Translations under genes and position numbers: made by a program
Shown here: positions 55,059-64,000 of the stretch, piece after piece
How positions within the stretch are numbered: the first letter of the stretch is position 1
Layout: every line of letters begins with the position of its first letter
The notes under the pieces: model-generated
The model's database searches: none
Told to the model about the DNA's origin: nothing
The model's input: the letters and a program-made list of their open reading frames with translations, nothing else
From: Calothrix brevissima NIES-22
Lineage (GTDB): Bacteria; Cyanobacteriota; Cyanobacteriia; Cyanobacteriales; Nostocaceae
NCBI RefSeq assembly: GCF_002367995.1
Contig: NZ_AP018207.1
Span: forward strand, 7,612,199 to 7,676,198
Length of the DNA stretch: 64,000 nucleotides
Direction of reading: 5' to 3'

Positions 55059-56537
55059 TTGTTTGTTTTCTAGATTACTTAGTTGAATTACTTAACAGTA
55101 AAATAGTAATATTGGTTTTTCAACACGCCTTAGCACATTTAAAATGTCTTGAATTTTGAATTGTTAATTTCTGGAACTCCCCAAACAACTGAACAATGAG
55201 CAAATCTTAATCAATAATCTGCCATTCAATAACATTTTCTTAACCTAGAGCCTCGTATTATAAATTCATGCAAATCGCAAACCCAAATTGCCTCAATCTC
55301 TGCCGTAGTCATTCCTAGCCCAAACCCTCAAACAAAAAACTGTTTTGCTGTCAAGTTGCATGAGACATATACTTTTCATAGTAGGATAGCGATCGCTTTC
55401 CATAGACTTAGCTCCATAGTTGAAAATCAATAAACATAGCAACTAGCTTGATATTTGCTATACATGAACGGCTAACCCTACAAAAATAGCCGATGTATTT
55501 GCTTGCTTAATGAAATCTATATATATTTGCTGACCATACACCGAGTTAATTCATAAAATCTATATAAATTTACTATCTGAGAAGTGCTATATATCTCAGA
55601 TATAACTGTAATATCTCAGATATTGCAGTTTATAAACTCAGATCCATATTCAGTGAAATCAAGTAATAATAGAATTATCAAAACTTGGTTCATTAATTTG
55701 AGGGTCATCTATTGCTAGGAGGGTAATTAAGAGTCAGTCAAATAAAACTGACGCGGTAAGCTAAAGCTTGACAGCCTAAATCAAAACACACTTTTTAGAA
55801 TTTTCTTGTCGATCGCACATATAGATTAACAAGGCAAATTTTTATTACATTCATCATGCGCTCAATAGGTGTACCTAATTTGGAAAAATCACTTTCAGAT
55901 TAGAAGTTGCTCTTGTTCGCACAAAGACTAAAAGCGGCTTCCCATCTCGTAGACTGACTAATCAGACTATAAATGATTTTTTTGAGACTTACTGGGTTTG
56001 ATATTTTTTTGCCTCACAAAATTGAGTCGTTATATAGCTCTCGCCAAATTAGGATACACCGGATAAAGCGGCTAAATACATATCCACATCCATGCTCTCA
56101 TCATATTTATTTATCAAGAGCGCCTGGAACTAACTTATTGCAAATATGCATAGGTGAATAGTTGCAGGAATATAGGTTTGTCTTTATTCTCTAATTACAT
56201 CTGTAAGTAGGAAACATTGCGATCGCTAATAATTCCTACTACATAATTATTGCGAAGCTCTGCTGTCATGCAAATTATTACATTCTACGCATTTTAGCGG
56301 CAAATACAGCTCAATCTATAGTGTGTTTGCTAGAACAAATAGTTCCATTAAGCGATCGCCTATTAACCGAAGCTCACAATAATAGCCAACATCCCCAAAA
56401 CCTCTCACTTCGATGCAGAACTAAATCACAATCACCTAAATAGAACCGATTGCTCTTGTTGAGAACTGCGTACTTGTAAAGGGTATAAACAGACTAGAGA
56501 AATATAATTCACAACTTAATCCAGTGCCACAAACATC
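55059..56537. other. 1.48-kb intergenic region, no gene seen
   Basis: AT-rich. Contains two direct copies of atatctcagatat (about 55590-55625) and a short hairpin gtcag..ctgac followed by a purine-rich stretch (about 55733-55760). A 62-codon frame at 55973-56161 has no ribosome site and mixed composition. Nothing here supports a gene; the region before 56538 may be the promoter area of the decayed paralogue. Confidence 0.4.
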
Positions 56538-57520
56538 ATGCCTAAGAATAAAGAATTAGACAATTTCAGTCCCCTACAACTAGTACAAATTTTCGACGAT
56601 CGTGGCAATAATATATACTTAAGCACCAGAAGAAACTACGGTGCTATCAGTGCTAACACTACTATCAGTGGAAACGGAAACACAATCTTCACATTTATTC
56701 CCAATTCTATCGGTTTAAATACTAGTGGTAATCTCATTCAATTTTGGGATGGTACGGCTGCCGGATTAGATGCTACTAACAGCATCGATGGTTTTGCTCT
56801 AGGCTAGACCCCTGAAAACAAAAGAAAGCTAGGAAATTAAGAGACTACTAAGGCAATTGGGTGTGACAGGGTTGATGAATCGCAAAACGGACAATAATTT
56901 GATAACGGGTGCATTTGTAATCAAAGCCAGCGATGATGATGGCTTGATTCACCAATCTCAGTATCAGGGTTTCACTGACTCAGCGAGAAACAAAAGATTT
57001 TTTTTATTAAGAAACGGTAAAGACGATCGAATACAATCGGACGTTACCGCGATCGCACTTTCAGCGCCAATCATCGGTTTAAGTCACGCTAAAGCGGCAA
57101 TTGATGCGATCGCCATAGTCGCAGATGGTCGTTTCATCATGAGTACAATCGGCACAATCGATCGATTTATCCTCCCCGCAGTTTTTGGGGAGGATGAAGA
57201 CTGGCTCACCTTTACATCAACCACACCTACAGCCATAGGAGTCAACACCAAGCAGTACCGGCTCTATTTTGATAGCTCTGACAAGGGTCTCAACAATGCC
57301 AACAGCAAAGATATTAACGGTGTAGGAATTGACAGTCATGGAGGTATTTAACTAACTACATTTAGAGCTTTTAACGTTTCCGATCTGATGGAGGAGGTGA
57401 TGACATTTTCAAACTTAGCCCTAGCTTATTAGCTATCAACACAAGCGGTAACTACAGTTCATGTAGGGACGGCTCCGCTAGTGGATTTTCCGGGATAATT
57501 GATGGCTGGTTTTTCTAGCT
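56538..57520 (+). pseudogene. Decayed paralogue of the C-terminal module of the downstream FG-GAP protein
   Basis: Three fragments in different frames: 56538-56807 (IYLSTRRNYGAISANTTISG, IQFWDGTAAGLDATNS), 56857-57354 (DDRIQSDVTAIALSAPIIGL, YRLYFDSSDKGLNNANSKDI) and about 57410-57520 (DDIFKLSPSLLAINTSGNYS, DGWFF then stop). Each resembles part of the C-terminal about 260 residues of the next gene (FLSTRRNAVLGIGDTSITGS, WELYFVGAQIGLDTNTDEDV). Frameshifts and stops separate them. The first frame alone has a usable ATG (56538) and could still be made as an 89-aa protein. It probably arose by duplication of the neighbouring gene, then decayed. Confidence 0.7.
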
Positions 57521-57593
57521 ACTGTAACAACTTTTACTGACGTATTGACGGCGATCGCCATTGTTCTATAACCCAGAGATAAAAAGCATCATT

Positions 57594-59459
57594 ATGGCTA
57601 CTACTAAATTCTCTCTGACTCAAACTTTACTCAATCCCGCACCCAATAGCACCCTATTTGCCAATGCAGTTGCTATTTCCGGGACTCACGCCTTAGTTTC
57701 CTCAGTTGGAGGTGAGGAAGGCGAATCTGGTAATGCTAAAGTCTATCTGTTTGACACCCTTACAGGGAAAGCAATACAGACTTATCTCAACCCCTCTGCC
57801 AAGAGTGGTGATATGTATGGTAATTCCATAGATATTTCTGAGAAAACTGTATTGATCGGTGCCCCTCGTCATAACGATAAAGGAGAGGTTTATCTTTATG
57901 ACAAAATATCAGGGCAACTTTTACAAACTTTCTCCAAACCCAATGCCTCAGGAGGTGACTACTTTGGCTACTCAGTAGCAATATCTGGCAACTACGTGCT
58001 AATTGGTACGCCCTACGACGATCGGGGAGAATCCAACAGTGGCAGAGCATACTTGTATAACGCCACTACTGGCGAACTTTTGCGAACTTTCGACAACCCC
58101 GATCCTAGCCCTGGAGACTTGTTTGCCTCCTCGGTGGCGATATCTGGTAAGAATGTCGTTATCGGTGCTTTCTTAGATGATACAGGTGCAGCTGATACAG
58201 GCAGTGTTTATGTATTTAATGCCGAAACTGGAGAACTAGTACATACCATCCTCAATCCCCAAGCTGATGAAGCTGACTTATTTGGTAGTGCTGTAGCTAT
58301 TGATGGTGACAAAATCGTCGTTGGTGCTCGCGCTGACGATTTAGGTGCCGTTGACGCTGGTTCAGCTTATCTGTTTGATGCTGTCACCGGGACATTGTTG
58401 CAAACCTTTGCGAATCCTACCCCAGAGGCAGGTGACAAGTTTGGGGTTTCCGTCGCCATCGCCGACAACAAAGTGTTGGTTGGTGCGAGTGGTGATAACA
58501 CTGGTGCAGACAACAGTGGCTCTGCCTACTTGTTTGATACTAGAACAGGCAATTTATTAGAAACCTTAACAAACCCTGATATTGGCAATGGCGACCTCTT
58601 TGCGAATGCTGTCGATATTCAAGACGGTGATGCACTGGTAATTGGTGCTATTGGCCATGACGGCATTAAACCTAATATTGGTGCAGCTTACATATTCGAG
58701 ACAGCTAGCCAAAAATACTATGTCAGTGCCAATGAAAATGGCAATATCAATGGCGTAGCTTACTCAGATGAAGATATTTTGGAGTATGACAGCAAACAAG
58801 GAACCTGGTCAGTATTCTTTGACGGTTCTAAAGTTGGCTTAGATGCCAAAGGTGTGGATATTGATGCTTTCTCCGTTCAAGATGATGGCAGTATTTTAAT
58901 CAGCCTTGATAAGAGTGGTGTAAAATTAGGCAATTTAACTGTGGATAATTCTGACATTATCCGCTTTAAACCAACAAAGCCAGGTGATTACAGTTCTGGA
59001 GCCTACGAATTATTCCTCGATGGTTCCACAGTCGGGTTGGAAGATACGGACAGAGAAAATATAGATGCCATTACCTTGACAGCAAAAGGCGAATTAGTTA
59101 TCAGCGTCAACGGTAACTTCAATGCAGGCGGAGTGACTGCCAAAGACGAGGATTTACTGAAATTCAATTCCAGCAGTAAAACTTGGGAACTATATTTTGT
59201 TGGTGCGCAAATAGGACTGGATACTAACACCGATGAAGATGTAGATAGTGCCTGGATCGATCGCTCAGGCAATCTTTTCCTCAGTACCAGAAGAAATGCG
59301 GTTCTTGGCATAGGTGATACCAGCATCACCGGTAGCGGCAGTTCTATCTTTAAAGTTGCTCTCAACAGTGACAACACCATCAGTGGTATTAGTGCTTTTT
59401 GGGATGCTGCCAGTGCCGGTTTGCCCAGTGGCGTTGATGGTTTCCAGCTAGTTTCTTAG
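57594..59459 (+). CDS. FG-GAP repeat (integrin-alpha-like propeller) protein, 621 aa
   Basis: About seven FG-GAP-type repeats over residues 1-375, each with the pattern FG.SVAISG..VLIGA..DD.G..SG.AYLFD..TG.LL.T..NP, which form a beta-propeller with Ca-binding loops. The C-terminal about 245 residues contain a second kind of repeat (DGSKVGLDAKGVDIDAFSVQ, DGSTVGLEDTDRENIDAITL, GAQIGLDTNTDEDVDSAWID). The start at 57594 (MATTKFSLTQTLLNP) is preferred over one 33 bases earlier. There is no N-terminal signal peptide, so export, if any, would be by a type I or other system using the C-terminus. Probably a surface or secreted Ca-binding protein; the substrate is unknown. Confidence 0.85.
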   Translation: MATTKFSLTQTLLNPAPNSTLFANAVAISGTHALVSSVGGEEGESGNAKVYLFDTLTGKAIQTYLNPSAKSGDMYGNSIDISEKTVLIGAPRHNDKGEVYLYDKISGQLLQTFSKPNASGGDYFGYSVAISGNYVLIGTPYDDRGESNSGRAYLYNATTGELLRTFDNPDPSPGDLFASSVAISGKNVVIGAFLDDTGAADTGSVYVFNAETGELVHTILNPQADEADLFGSAVAIDGDKIVVGARADDLGAVDAGSAYLFDAVTGTLLQTFANPTPEAGDKFGVSVAIADNKVLVGASGDNTGADNSGSAYLFDTRTGNLLETLTNPDIGNGDLFANAVDIQDGDALVIGAIGHDGIKPNIGAAYIFETASQKYYVSANENGNINGVAYSDEDILEYDSKQGTWSVFFDGSKVGLDAKGVDIDAFSVQDDGSILISLDKSGVKLGNLTVDNSDIIRFKPTKPGDYSSGAYELFLDGSTVGLEDTDRENIDAITLTAKGELVISVNGNFNAGGVTAKDEDLLKFNSSSKTWELYFVGAQIGLDTNTDEDVDSAWIDRSGNLFLSTRRNAVLGIGDTSITGSGSSIFKVALNSDNTISGISAFWDAASAGLPSGVDGFQLVS

Positions 59460-59804
59460 TGCCGTCTAGTAATTGGTAATTCGTAATTTTAAATTCGCGA
59501 TGAATTACCAATGTAATTATTTAAATTTGTGAAGTCACCACTTTCACAAACAAAATTACATTGAAAAACAGCCGAATTATTAGTTACGAATTACCTCACT
59601 TTTGTTTGCCTGTTCAATTTAGTTATTTGTATGTGCTTTACCCAATAAAATCATGAAAATTCTTCACTTTTTGCATGTTTTTGCATAATTAAAAACCTGT
59701 CTTGGTGACTATTTTTAGTTTTTATCTACCAATTAGTAGATATTTCGGTTCATCATAATTAAAAGCCAACAAAGCAAAATTACTTAAAATCTAAGTGAAA
59801 AATT
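59460..59804. other. Intergenic region with hairpin
   Basis: The hairpin attggtaattc / gaattaccaat (about 59470-59511) follows the FG-GAP gene; an inverted copy of ggtaattcgtaa recurs near 59585. AT-rich, no gene. Confidence 0.45.
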
Positions 59805-62759
59805 ATGGTTAATTTAACATTACGACGCACCATTGATACCTCAAAATTTTCGCCTGCTAGTCCCGATCCATCAGGTATTGCTTACAACCCATATACAGAT
59901 CGGCTAGTGATTGTTGATGGCGAAGTGGAAGAGATGCAAATCTTTCAAGGATCTAACGTCTTTGAACTTGGTATCAACAATACGCAAACGGTTTGGGATC
60001 GCCGATGGAGTACAACATCTTTCACTAATGAACCTACTGATGTAGATATATACTTTAATGCTAGTAATCCCAACGATCCGTTGAACGGATTCATGCTGAT
60101 TTCTGATGACGACCAAAGAAGAATCTATACGATTAATCCTGTCAATGGAGTTTATGGCGATGCTGGTGATATCCGGGAAGTCTTTTCTACCACACCTTTT
60201 GCTAGTGGTGACCCTGAAGGCGTAGCTTGGGGCCCCAACGGCACGATTTTTATTCTGGATGGGGTGAACGCAGAAATATATCAGGTAAGCAGATCGGGGA
60301 CTTTACTAAACCATTTTGATACGGCTAGTTTAGGAATTCTCGATCCGGAGGGTATCGATTATAATCCAGTAACTAATTCCATCTACATCATTGGTAACCC
60401 GATAAATACCATCGCCGAAATTAGCACCACTGGAACTTTAATCCGCAATTTGACTATTTCCGCAGATGGTTTACACAAACCAGCCGGTTTAACAATTGCG
60501 CCTACTAGTAATGACCCCAATAGCTTAAGTATATATGTTGCCGATCGCGGCATTGATAACGACAACAACCCCAATGAAAATGATGGGAAGATTTTCGAGT
60601 TTATCCTACCACCACCAGTCCAACCACCTACAGGCGCAGATTTAGAACTGACGCAAACAGTTAGTAACGCCACCCCCACTGGCGGTGAAAATGTTACCTT
60701 TACCCTGAGATTAAATAACAAAGGCCCGCAAAGCACCAACAATGTCACAGTTACAGACCAATTACCAACAGGATTAACTTTTGTATCTGCTACTGCTAGC
60801 CAGGGGAGTTACAACAGCAGCACTGGTGTTTGGACTGTGGGTACAGTTAACAGTGGTAGCAGCTTGACACTGAATCTAGTCGCTAGAGTCAACACCACAC
60901 CAACTACTATTATTACCAATACTGCCCAGGTAACAGCCTCATCTGTGACTGACCCCGACTCTACACCGAACAACAACAACGCTACCGAAGATGACCAAGC
61001 CAGCGCCAATATTGGGCCAAATATCATCACCGTACAAAGTCGGATTACTGCTGGTAGCGATGATGCTGAACAAAGCGGAACCAGGGTTGATTTAGTCAGT
61101 TCGGATTTAGAGTTGGTGACTGATAGTAGTACTCAAACCGTTGGGTTACGCTTCAACACCATTAATATTCCTAAAGGGGTGACGATTACTAATGCTTATA
61201 TTCAGTTTAAGGCTGATGAAACCTCAACCACTGCAACTAATCTGATAATTCATGGGGAAGCAGTTGATAATGCTGTGACATTTACCACAGCTAGCAACAA
61301 TATTTCTAGCCGCAGCAGAACCGCAGCTTCTGTAGCCTGGAATCCGGCTAACTGGAATACTGTAGGCGCAGCAGGTACTGACCAACGCACCAGTAATATT
61401 GCTGCAATTATTCAAGAAATTATCAATCGACCTGGTTGGACAAGTGGTAATTCCATAGCCACAATTATTACTGGTACTGGTAAACAAGTAGCGGAGTCAT
61501 TTGAGGGTGATGCCGCAGGCGCGCCACTGTTGCATATTGAATATATTAATCAACCACCAGCACCACTCGCTTCAATTGGCGATCGCATTTGGAGTGACGC
61601 TAATAGCAATGGCACCCAAGATAATGGTGAAAGTGGAATTACGGGTGTGAGAGTTAACCTACTCTCAGGTAATAGTGTGATTGCCACTCAGTTAACAGAT
61701 ACTAATGGTGGCTACTTATTTAACAATCTCCAAGCGGGCAGTTACACTGTACAGATTGATACTACTACTCTACTCAGTGGAGCTACCTTAACTGCCGATC
61801 CTGATGGTGGTAACGATAACAGATCCTTAGTTACCCTAGCCGCAGGTCAGAACAATCTCAGCCAGGATTTTGGTTATCAACTTCCTTTAGTGGGTTCAAT
61901 TGGCGATCGCATTTGGAATGATGCTAATAGCAATGGCACCCAAGATAATGGTGAAGGCGGAATTACGGGTGTAAGAGTTAACTTGCTATCAGATAACAAT
62001 GTGATTGCCACCCAGTTAACAGGTGCTAATGGTAGCTACTTATTTAATAATCTCCAAGCGGGCAGTTATACTGTACAGGTAGATACCAGTACCTTACCCA
62101 ATGGCACTATCCTCACTGGCGATCCTGATGGTAGTAACGATAACAGATCCCTAGTTACCCTAACCGCAGGTGAGAACAACCTCGGCCAGGACTTTGGTTA
62201 TCGATTCCCAACAGCGCCAACAGCTATCCAAGTTAGAGTTGCAACTAGTAGCGATGATGCTGAACAAAGTTCTTCTGGAAGCATGAGTTTGACCAGTACA
62301 GATTTAGAACTTATTAATGATGGCGGCGATCAACTTGTAGGTTTACGTTTTGTCGGCGTGAATATTCCTCAAGCAGCAACAATCACTAATGCTTATATTC
62401 AATTTAAGGTTGATGAACGAACCTCAGTAGCAACTAACCTGATAATTCACGGACAAGATGTGGATAATGCTGGCACATTCACCACGACTAGAGGAGATAT
62501 TTCTTCCCGTACCCTCACAGATGCTAATGCTGTCTGGAATTCTGTACCCACCTGGAATACAGTGGGTGCAGCAGGTGTCGATCAACGTACTTCCAATCTG
62601 GCTGCGGTGATTCAAGAAATTGTCAATCGTCCTGGTTGGAGTAGCGGTAATGCGCTGGCGACAATTATTAGCGGTACAGGTCATCGAGTGGCGGAAGCCT
62701 TTGATGGCGACCAACTCGGCGCGCCTTCACTCTATGTAGAGTTTATCGCCAATCAATAA
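59805..62759 (+). CDS. Large modular surface/secreted protein: propeller + DUF11-type + duplicated module around two SdrD-B-like domains, 984 aa
   Basis: Residues about 1-265 resemble a beta-propeller of the NHL/SdiA-regulated type (DPSGIAYNPYTDRLVIVDGE, DPEGVAWGPNGTIFILDG, GIDYNPVTNSIYIIG). A Pro-rich linker leads to a DUF11-type domain (about 278-398, LTQTVSNATPTGGENVTFTL). Then comes module A (about 406-585), two Cna-B/SdrD-B-like domains (about 589-695 and 697-802, GDRIWSDANSNGTQDNGESG) and module B (about 805-984), clearly a duplicate of A (RVATSSDDAEQSS, AYIQFKVDE, NTVGAAGVDQRTSN). No N-terminal signal peptide or C-terminal sorting motif is visible. Probably an extracellular matrix or adhesion protein. 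Confidence 0.82.
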   Translation: MVNLTLRRTIDTSKFSPASPDPSGIAYNPYTDRLVIVDGEVEEMQIFQGSNVFELGINNTQTVWDRRWSTTSFTNEPTDVDIYFNASNPNDPLNGFMLISDDDQRRIYTINPVNGVYGDAGDIREVFSTTPFASGDPEGVAWGPNGTIFILDGVNAEIYQVSRSGTLLNHFDTASLGILDPEGIDYNPVTNSIYIIGNPINTIAEISTTGTLIRNLTISADGLHKPAGLTIAPTSNDPNSLSIYVADRGIDNDNNPNENDGKIFEFILPPPVQPPTGADLELTQTVSNATPTGGENVTFTLRLNNKGPQSTNNVTVTDQLPTGLTFVSATASQGSYNSSTGVWTVGTVNSGSSLTLNLVARVNTTPTTIITNTAQVTASSVTDPDSTPNNNNATEDDQASANIGPNIITVQSRITAGSDDAEQSGTRVDLVSSDLELVTDSSTQTVGLRFNTINIPKGVTITNAYIQFKADETSTTATNLIIHGEAVDNAVTFTTASNNISSRSRTAASVAWNPANWNTVGAAGTDQRTSNIAAIIQEIINRPGWTSGNSIATIITGTGKQVAESFEGDAAGAPLLHIEYINQPPAPLASIGDRIWSDANSNGTQDNGESGITGVRVNLLSGNSVIATQLTDTNGGYLFNNLQAGSYTVQIDTTTLLSGATLTADPDGGNDNRSLVTLAAGQNNLSQDFGYQLPLVGSIGDRIWNDANSNGTQDNGEGGITGVRVNLLSDNNVIATQLTGANGSYLFNNLQAGSYTVQVDTSTLPNGTILTGDPDGSNDNRSLVTLTAGENNLGQDFGYRFPTAPTAIQVRVATSSDDAEQSSSGSMSLTSTDLELINDGGDQLVGLRFVGVNIPQAATITNAYIQFKVDERTSVATNLIIHGQDVDNAGTFTTTRGDISSRTLTDANAVWNSVPTWNTVGAAGVDQRTSNLAAVIQEIVNRPGWSSGNALATIISGTGHRVAEAFDGDQLGAPSLYVEFIANQ

Positions 62760-63155
62760 GTAAAAGGTAAGTAGATCCGCAACTCACAAGCCTTTTTCCC
62801 CTCCCCGTTTACGGGGAGGGGATGTTTTAGTTTTAGACAAAACTGGGGTGGGGTAACGCGGATCTTAATGGTAGAGAATTTGAGGGTAGTGATAAAATAT
62901 CGGGCATGGGTTGATTGTGGCTTTTGAGTTGTCGTTTGGGAAGACAATAACTCTACTACATCAGCTCTCTCTCTTCAGCCTCTTATTTTGGCAAAGGTAT
63001 TGTGGATGAAGGGACATTACATACAGCGAATTGCAAGTTGGTGAGGTACAAATAATCGTTGATTGTAGGGGCATTGGCACTGCCATGCCCCGAAGCGCGT
63101 ACCTCATTTACCTAAAATATGCTGTATAGCCCATTACCTCTTTGTTCATGTTTCT
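62760..63155. other. Intergenic region with terminator-like hairpin
   Basis: The hairpin at 62798-62821 (cccctccccgt / acggggagggg, 2-nt loop) follows the 984-aa gene by about 40 bp and is followed by atgtttta. A dispersed gtaggggcattgg..atgcccc repeat is near 63066-63092. No gene. Confidence 0.5.
62798..62821 (+). terminator. GC-rich hairpin, possible terminator
   Basis: Eleven-bp perfect stem with a TT loop. The downstream T content is modest, so it may be a dispersed repeat that also terminates. Confidence 0.5.
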
Positions 63156-63581
63156 GTGGAACCTAATAACCAAGATTTAGCAACCTTTGCTAAATTAATT
63201 GCTGTGCCAGATGTGGCGATTTATCTTCAGCAGCAAGAAGCTGTTTTAATTGAGAGAACTTTAACCAGGGGACATAAACGAATTCCCAATATTTCCTATG
63301 CGCAAGTAGAGAAGTTTATTAGATTTACTGTATCTACTCTTGAGGAAATAGTCAAATTTTCTACTATTAAAAATAATGTATTAATAGTAAATTGCGATCG
63401 CAAAATTCACCCAGTGCAAGATAATCAAAATAATTCATCACTGCTGTTAGCGAGGAAACTACTAGAACAAGGAATAAATATAGCGAATCAGGAGAGTATA
63501 GAGGAAATTAGTCTTATACAACAGGGGCTAGGGGCTAGGAAGGGAGACAAGGAGGACAAGGGAGACAAGGAGGACAAATGA
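63156..63581 (+). CDS. Hypothetical protein, 141 aa, with repeat-derived C-terminus
   Basis: Not recognised. GTG start (MEPNNQDLATFAKLIAVPDV). Helical, soluble, with a possible amphipathic segment (VEKFIRFTVSTLEEIVKFST). The last 12 residues (GDKEDKGDKEDK) are encoded by a gggagacaaggaggacaa short tandem repeat (63540-63577) of the same kind found in intergenic regions at 21684 and 40001. The true C-terminus may therefore originally have ended earlier. It lies 75 bp upstream of galE on the same strand. Confidence 0.5.
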   Translation: MEPNNQDLATFAKLIAVPDVAIYLQQQEAVLIERTLTRGHKRIPNISYAQVEKFIRFTVSTLEEIVKFSTIKNNVLIVNCDRKIHPVQDNQNNSSLLLARKLLEQGINIANQESIEEISLIQQGLGARKGDKEDKGDKEDK

Positions 63582-63656
63582 CAATTGTACAGACAAATGA
63601 CAAATGACAAATGACTAATGACTTAGGTTGCATTTAATCGATCGGGGTGAAAATCT

Positions 63657-64000
63657 ATGACACATCAAATTCTCGTCACTGGGGGAGCGGGTTATATCGG
63701 TTCCCATGTAGTACGCCAGCTAGGAGAAGCAGGGTATGACGTAGTAGTTTATGATAACTGCTCTACAGGTGTTGCTACTGCGGTGCTTGCGGGAAAATTG
63801 GTGGTTGGAGATTTAGCAGATATTGAGAGTTTGTACCGCACTTTTGCCGCAAATAAATTTGCAGCAGTTTTACATTTTGCTGCTAGTACAGTGGTTCCTG
63901 AATCTGTCGCCCAGCCCTTAGATTATTATGCAAATAATACTCGCAATACTTTAAATTTATTGCGTTGTTGTCAAACTTTTGGAGTCAAAAAATTAGTATT
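63657..64000 (+). CDS. galE: UDP-glucose 4-epimerase (GalE), N-terminal part, runs off window
   Basis: Extended short-chain dehydrogenase. The NAD-binding loop is ILVTGGAGYIGSHVV, followed by VVVYDNCSTG (acidic residue for the adenosine ribose), GDLAD (adenine contact) and VLHFAASTVVPESVAQPLDYYANN, which is characteristic of GalE. It interconverts UDP-glucose and UDP-galactose for polysaccharide and galactolipid synthesis. The ATG follows GGGGTGA by six bases. Only the first about 114 residues are in the window; the catalytic YxxxK is beyond the edge. Confidence 0.93.
   Translation, partial: MTHQILVTGGAGYIGSHVVRQLGEAGYDVVVYDNCSTGVATAVLAGKLVVGDLADIESLYRTFAANKFAAVLHFAASTVVPESVAQPLDYYANNTRNTLNLLRCCQTFGVKKLV

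Noticed and set aside
55700-55800. Possible riboswitch-like stretch (gctaggaggg..gctaaagcttgacagcc)
   Set aside because: Some hairpins are present, but no known riboswitch core could be recognised and no gene follows within 700 bp.
55973-56161. 62-codon ORF in the long intergenic region
   Set aside because: No ribosome site, no recognisable pattern, no neighbour context.

Overview
The window reads as chromosomal DNA of a filamentous, probably heterocyst-forming (Nostocales-type) cyanobacterium. The DNA is AT-rich and dotted with the cyanobacterial HIP1 octamer (gcgatcgc). Intergenic spaces carry the short dispersed palindromes and heptamer repeats typical of Nostoc/Calothrix-like genomes. 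The gene families are also typical of that group: an NB-ARC/WD40 STAND protein, PatA-type regulators, an HstK-type Ser/Thr-His kinase, an SLH-OprB porin, and a protealysin-like protease with its emfourin inhibitor.

Layout. 1-5 kb: a STAND ATPase/WD40 gene split by a frameshift at a ten-base homopolymer, then small membrane and pentapeptide-repeat genes. 5-9 kb: a DegT-type aminotransferase, a SnoaL-like protein and a single-domain response regulator, separated by repeats. 9-13 kb: RqcH and a complete IS200/IS605 element (tnpA/tnpB), followed by two strong terminators that bracket a candidate small RNA. 13-19 kb: an outer-membrane porin divergent from a zinc-type ABC importer (znuA-znuC-znuB), with Zur-box-like sequences between them. 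18.8-20 kb: tRNA-Phe followed by a decapitated tyrosine integrase, probably the scar of an integrated element, and three 42-bp tandem repeats. 20-24 kb: a siroheme/cobalamin pair (CbiX-type chelatase, SUMT) and a PatA-type/CheY-type regulator pair. 25-31 kb: an RluA-type pseudouridine synthase, an HD hydrolase, a methyltransferase and a fused proline dehydrogenase/P5C dehydrogenase. 31-33 kb: a 1504-bp insertion sequence inserted into a GNAT acetyltransferase gene, with a 6-bp target duplication. 33.3 kb: a 57-aa peptide with a textbook double-glycine leader. 33.6-45 kb: a PAS/GAF histidine kinase, a BtuF-like protein, emfourin plus M4 protease, a methyltransferase, an antitoxin-like orphan, a dynamin-like GTPase and the HyuB half of a 5-oxoprolinase-type enzyme. 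46-55 kb: a 1802-aa Ser/Thr kinase-ATPase-GAF-histidine kinase, a tyrosine phosphatase and HyuA. 55-63 kb: a surface/secreted protein region with an FG-GAP propeller protein, a decayed copy of its C-terminal module upstream, and a 984-aa protein with duplicated modules around SdrD-B-like domains. The window ends inside galE.

Functional links that the sequence supports: znuA-C-B as one importer, probably Zur-controlled together with the divergent porin; CbiX-type chelatase and SUMT as an overlapping siroheme pair; emfourin and the M4 protease as an inhibitor/protease pair; PatA-like and CheY-like regulators as one operon; and HyuA/HyuB as two subunits encoded about 7.5 kb apart. The least expected items are the double-glycine peptide precursor, the small-RNA candidate near 12.9 kb, the homopolymer-split STAND gene, and several filled/empty-site pairs of tiny nested repeats.
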